A stretch of DNA of 64,000 bases from Xaviernesmea rhizosphaerae (GTDB taxonomy: Bacteria; Pseudomonadota; Alphaproteobacteria; Rhizobiales; Rhizobiaceae), in assembly GCF_001938945.1 (NCBI RefSeq), contig NZ_MKIO01000022.1, forward strand, positions 1 through 64,000. Direction: 5' to 3'. Of this stretch, positions 63,111-64,000 are shown in pieces; positions within the stretch are counted from its first letter, which is position 1; every line of letters begins with the position of its first letter. The position numbers and the translations under genes are program-made. Under the pieces are notes generated by a model. The model was not told the DNA's origin and made no database searches. It was given only the letters and a program-made list of their open reading frames with translations.

Positions 63111-64000
63111 TCAGTGCCTTCCCTGCAACTTCTGCGTCGCAAACTTGTCCTGTTCAGCTCCTTGGGCCGTCTCATCCTGTCGCAAACCGCCACGCGCCGC
63201 GTCCCAGACGTCGCAAAGCCGCCGATAGCGCGTCTGCATCTCCGCGACAGCGTCGTCATCGGACAGTCTGCCTGCCAACCATTCGCCCGCCGTTTTGGCG
63301 AAGATCGTCCGACCAACCGCGAAACCCTTCACGAGCGGGAACTCCGCGGCGACCGCGAAGCTTGCCGCCAGTTCCGCCTCCGGCGCATCAAGGCCGAGAA
63401 CGACGATGCCGCGCGTGTGCGGATCATTCTCGATGATCGCAGCGCAGGCCTGTTCCCAAGCACCGCGGCTGGCCATCGGCTCGAGCTTCCACCAATCGGG
63501 ATAGATGCCGATCTCGTAGAAGCGGCGGATGAGGGTCGCGGTGGTCGCTTCGTCGACCGGGCCGACCTTCGAGGGAACGATCTCCAGCAGGAATTCAAGG
63601 CGATTGCGACGGGCGGAGGCGAAGAGGCGCTTGACCGTCTCCTCCTGCGCGGCCTGCATGGCGTCGTCGTCGTCCGGGTGGCAGAAGCAAAGGACCTTGA
63701 CGACGTTGTCGAGGGGCCATTCATCGAGACCACCGAAGTCTGGGCCGATTTCCGGTTCCAGCGTCAGCGGCCGGGAGCCCGGCCACTCGACCGGTCGTCC
63801 GATCCACAATCCGGTTCCGGAGGCTGCCTGAAGCGCCTTCCGCCCAAGCCGGCTGTCGCAAAGAATGCCGTATCCCGACTGCCCATTCTGCACCCCGAGG
63901 GCGGCGCGCAGGCAGAGCTGCTTAAAGGCGCCGATCTTCTCCGGCTTCGCACCAGCCATCGTTTCGAGCTGCATGCGGTGGTCGAAGGCGAAGACCCGCA
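63111..64000 (-). CDS. iolC: IolC C-terminal part (DUF2090 domain), 5' end outside the window
   Basis: About 295 residues are visible and the frame is open to the window edge. The sequence (FAFDHRMQLETMAG, VKVLCFCHPDDDDAM, FYEIGIYPDWWKLEPM, FAVGRTIFAKTAGEWLAGRL) is the DUF2090 aldolase-like domain fused in rhizobia to the 5-dehydro-2-deoxygluconokinase IolC. It would act on the phosphorylated product of the kinase. The stop is followed at once by the iolD start. Confidence 0.88.
   Translation of the reverse strand, partial: RVFAFDHRMQLETMAGAKPEKIGAFKQLCLRAALGVQNGQSGYGILCDSRLGRKALQAASGTGLWIGRPVEWPGSRPLTLEPEIGPDFGGLDEWPLDNVVKVLCFCHPDDDDAMQAAQEETVKRLFASARRNRLEFLLEIVPSKVGPVDEATTATLIRRFYEIGIYPDWWKLEPMASRGAWEQACAAIIENDPHTRGIVVLGLDAPEAELAASFAVAAEFPLVKGFAVGRTIFAKTAGEWLAGRLSDDDAVAEMQTRYRRLCDVWDAARGGLRQDETAQGAEQDKFATQKLQGRH

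Overview
The window looks like part of a secondary replicon (plasmid or chromid) or an island-rich region of a Rhizobiaceae-type alphaproteobacterium. The evidence is family-level: inositol (iol) genes with an IolC-DUF2090 fusion, several methyl-accepting chemotaxis proteins (two ending in the rhizobial-type W-x-E-F tail), a hexonate ABC transporter with idonate-type dehydrogenases, and IS families common in rhizobial plasmids. No rRNA, tRNA, replication gene or CRISPR array was seen.

Layout. 0.35-3.2 kb: a LuxR-type regulator and a soluble PAS-PAS chemoreceptor. 3.5-5.9 kb: an IS3 element abutting a truncated ISNCY element. 6.0-12.5 kb: a small ORF, an XRE regulator, then a tightly coupled minus-strand operon (SARP/BTAD-like regulator, unknown 143-aa protein, YcaO, TfuA, arginine-deiminase-fold enzyme). 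This looks like a peptide or protein backbone-modification system. 12.6-16.4 kb: unknown protein, SRAP/YedK protein, SNase-like nuclease and two lipoproteins with a shared Cys motif. 16.8-25.1 kb: a sugar-acid module in which idonate dehydrogenase, a 5-ketogluconate reductase-like SDR and an enolase-superfamily dehydratase diverge from a GntR regulator and a complete ABC importer, with a perfect 16-bp palindrome between them.

25.1-35.4 kb is a nested mobile-element zone (IS3, IS66, IS110, IS66, IS21 pieces) ending in a Tni-like transposon (30583-35427) with duplicated terminal repeats, a transposase/ATPase pair and two resolvases. One resolvase is cut by an IS5 element with a 3-bp target duplication. 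35.4-44.6 kb is the most unusual part: small accessory modules (DUF1801, VOC, YjbR, DMT exporters, LysR, Lrp/LysE/PhzF, TfoX/SnoaL/ArsR/SRPBCC, VOC, Vsr), nearly every one bounded by a family of palindromic repeats. Three copies are exactly 73 bp, align without gaps at 75-82% identity, and lie at or near gene 3' ends. This resembles a cassette array built on an uncharacterised recombination (or terminator-like) site.

44.6-49.6 kb holds an orphan Vsr, a decapitated DUF4928 gene, and an intact-length IS66 element (8-bp duplication, but an amber codon in tnpC) inside an older IS66 remnant next to an IS3 remnant. 49.8-57.1 kb: a periplasmic binding protein with its chemoreceptor, IS4 and IS3 fragments, a dead GAF-GGDEF-EAL gene and a large chemoreceptor. 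57.4-58.2 kb is gene debris, including a pntA 5' fragment. 58.2-64.0 kb is the inositol operon read leftwards: iolC (partial), iolD, iolE, iolB, a tautomerase-family protein and an RpiR-type regulator.
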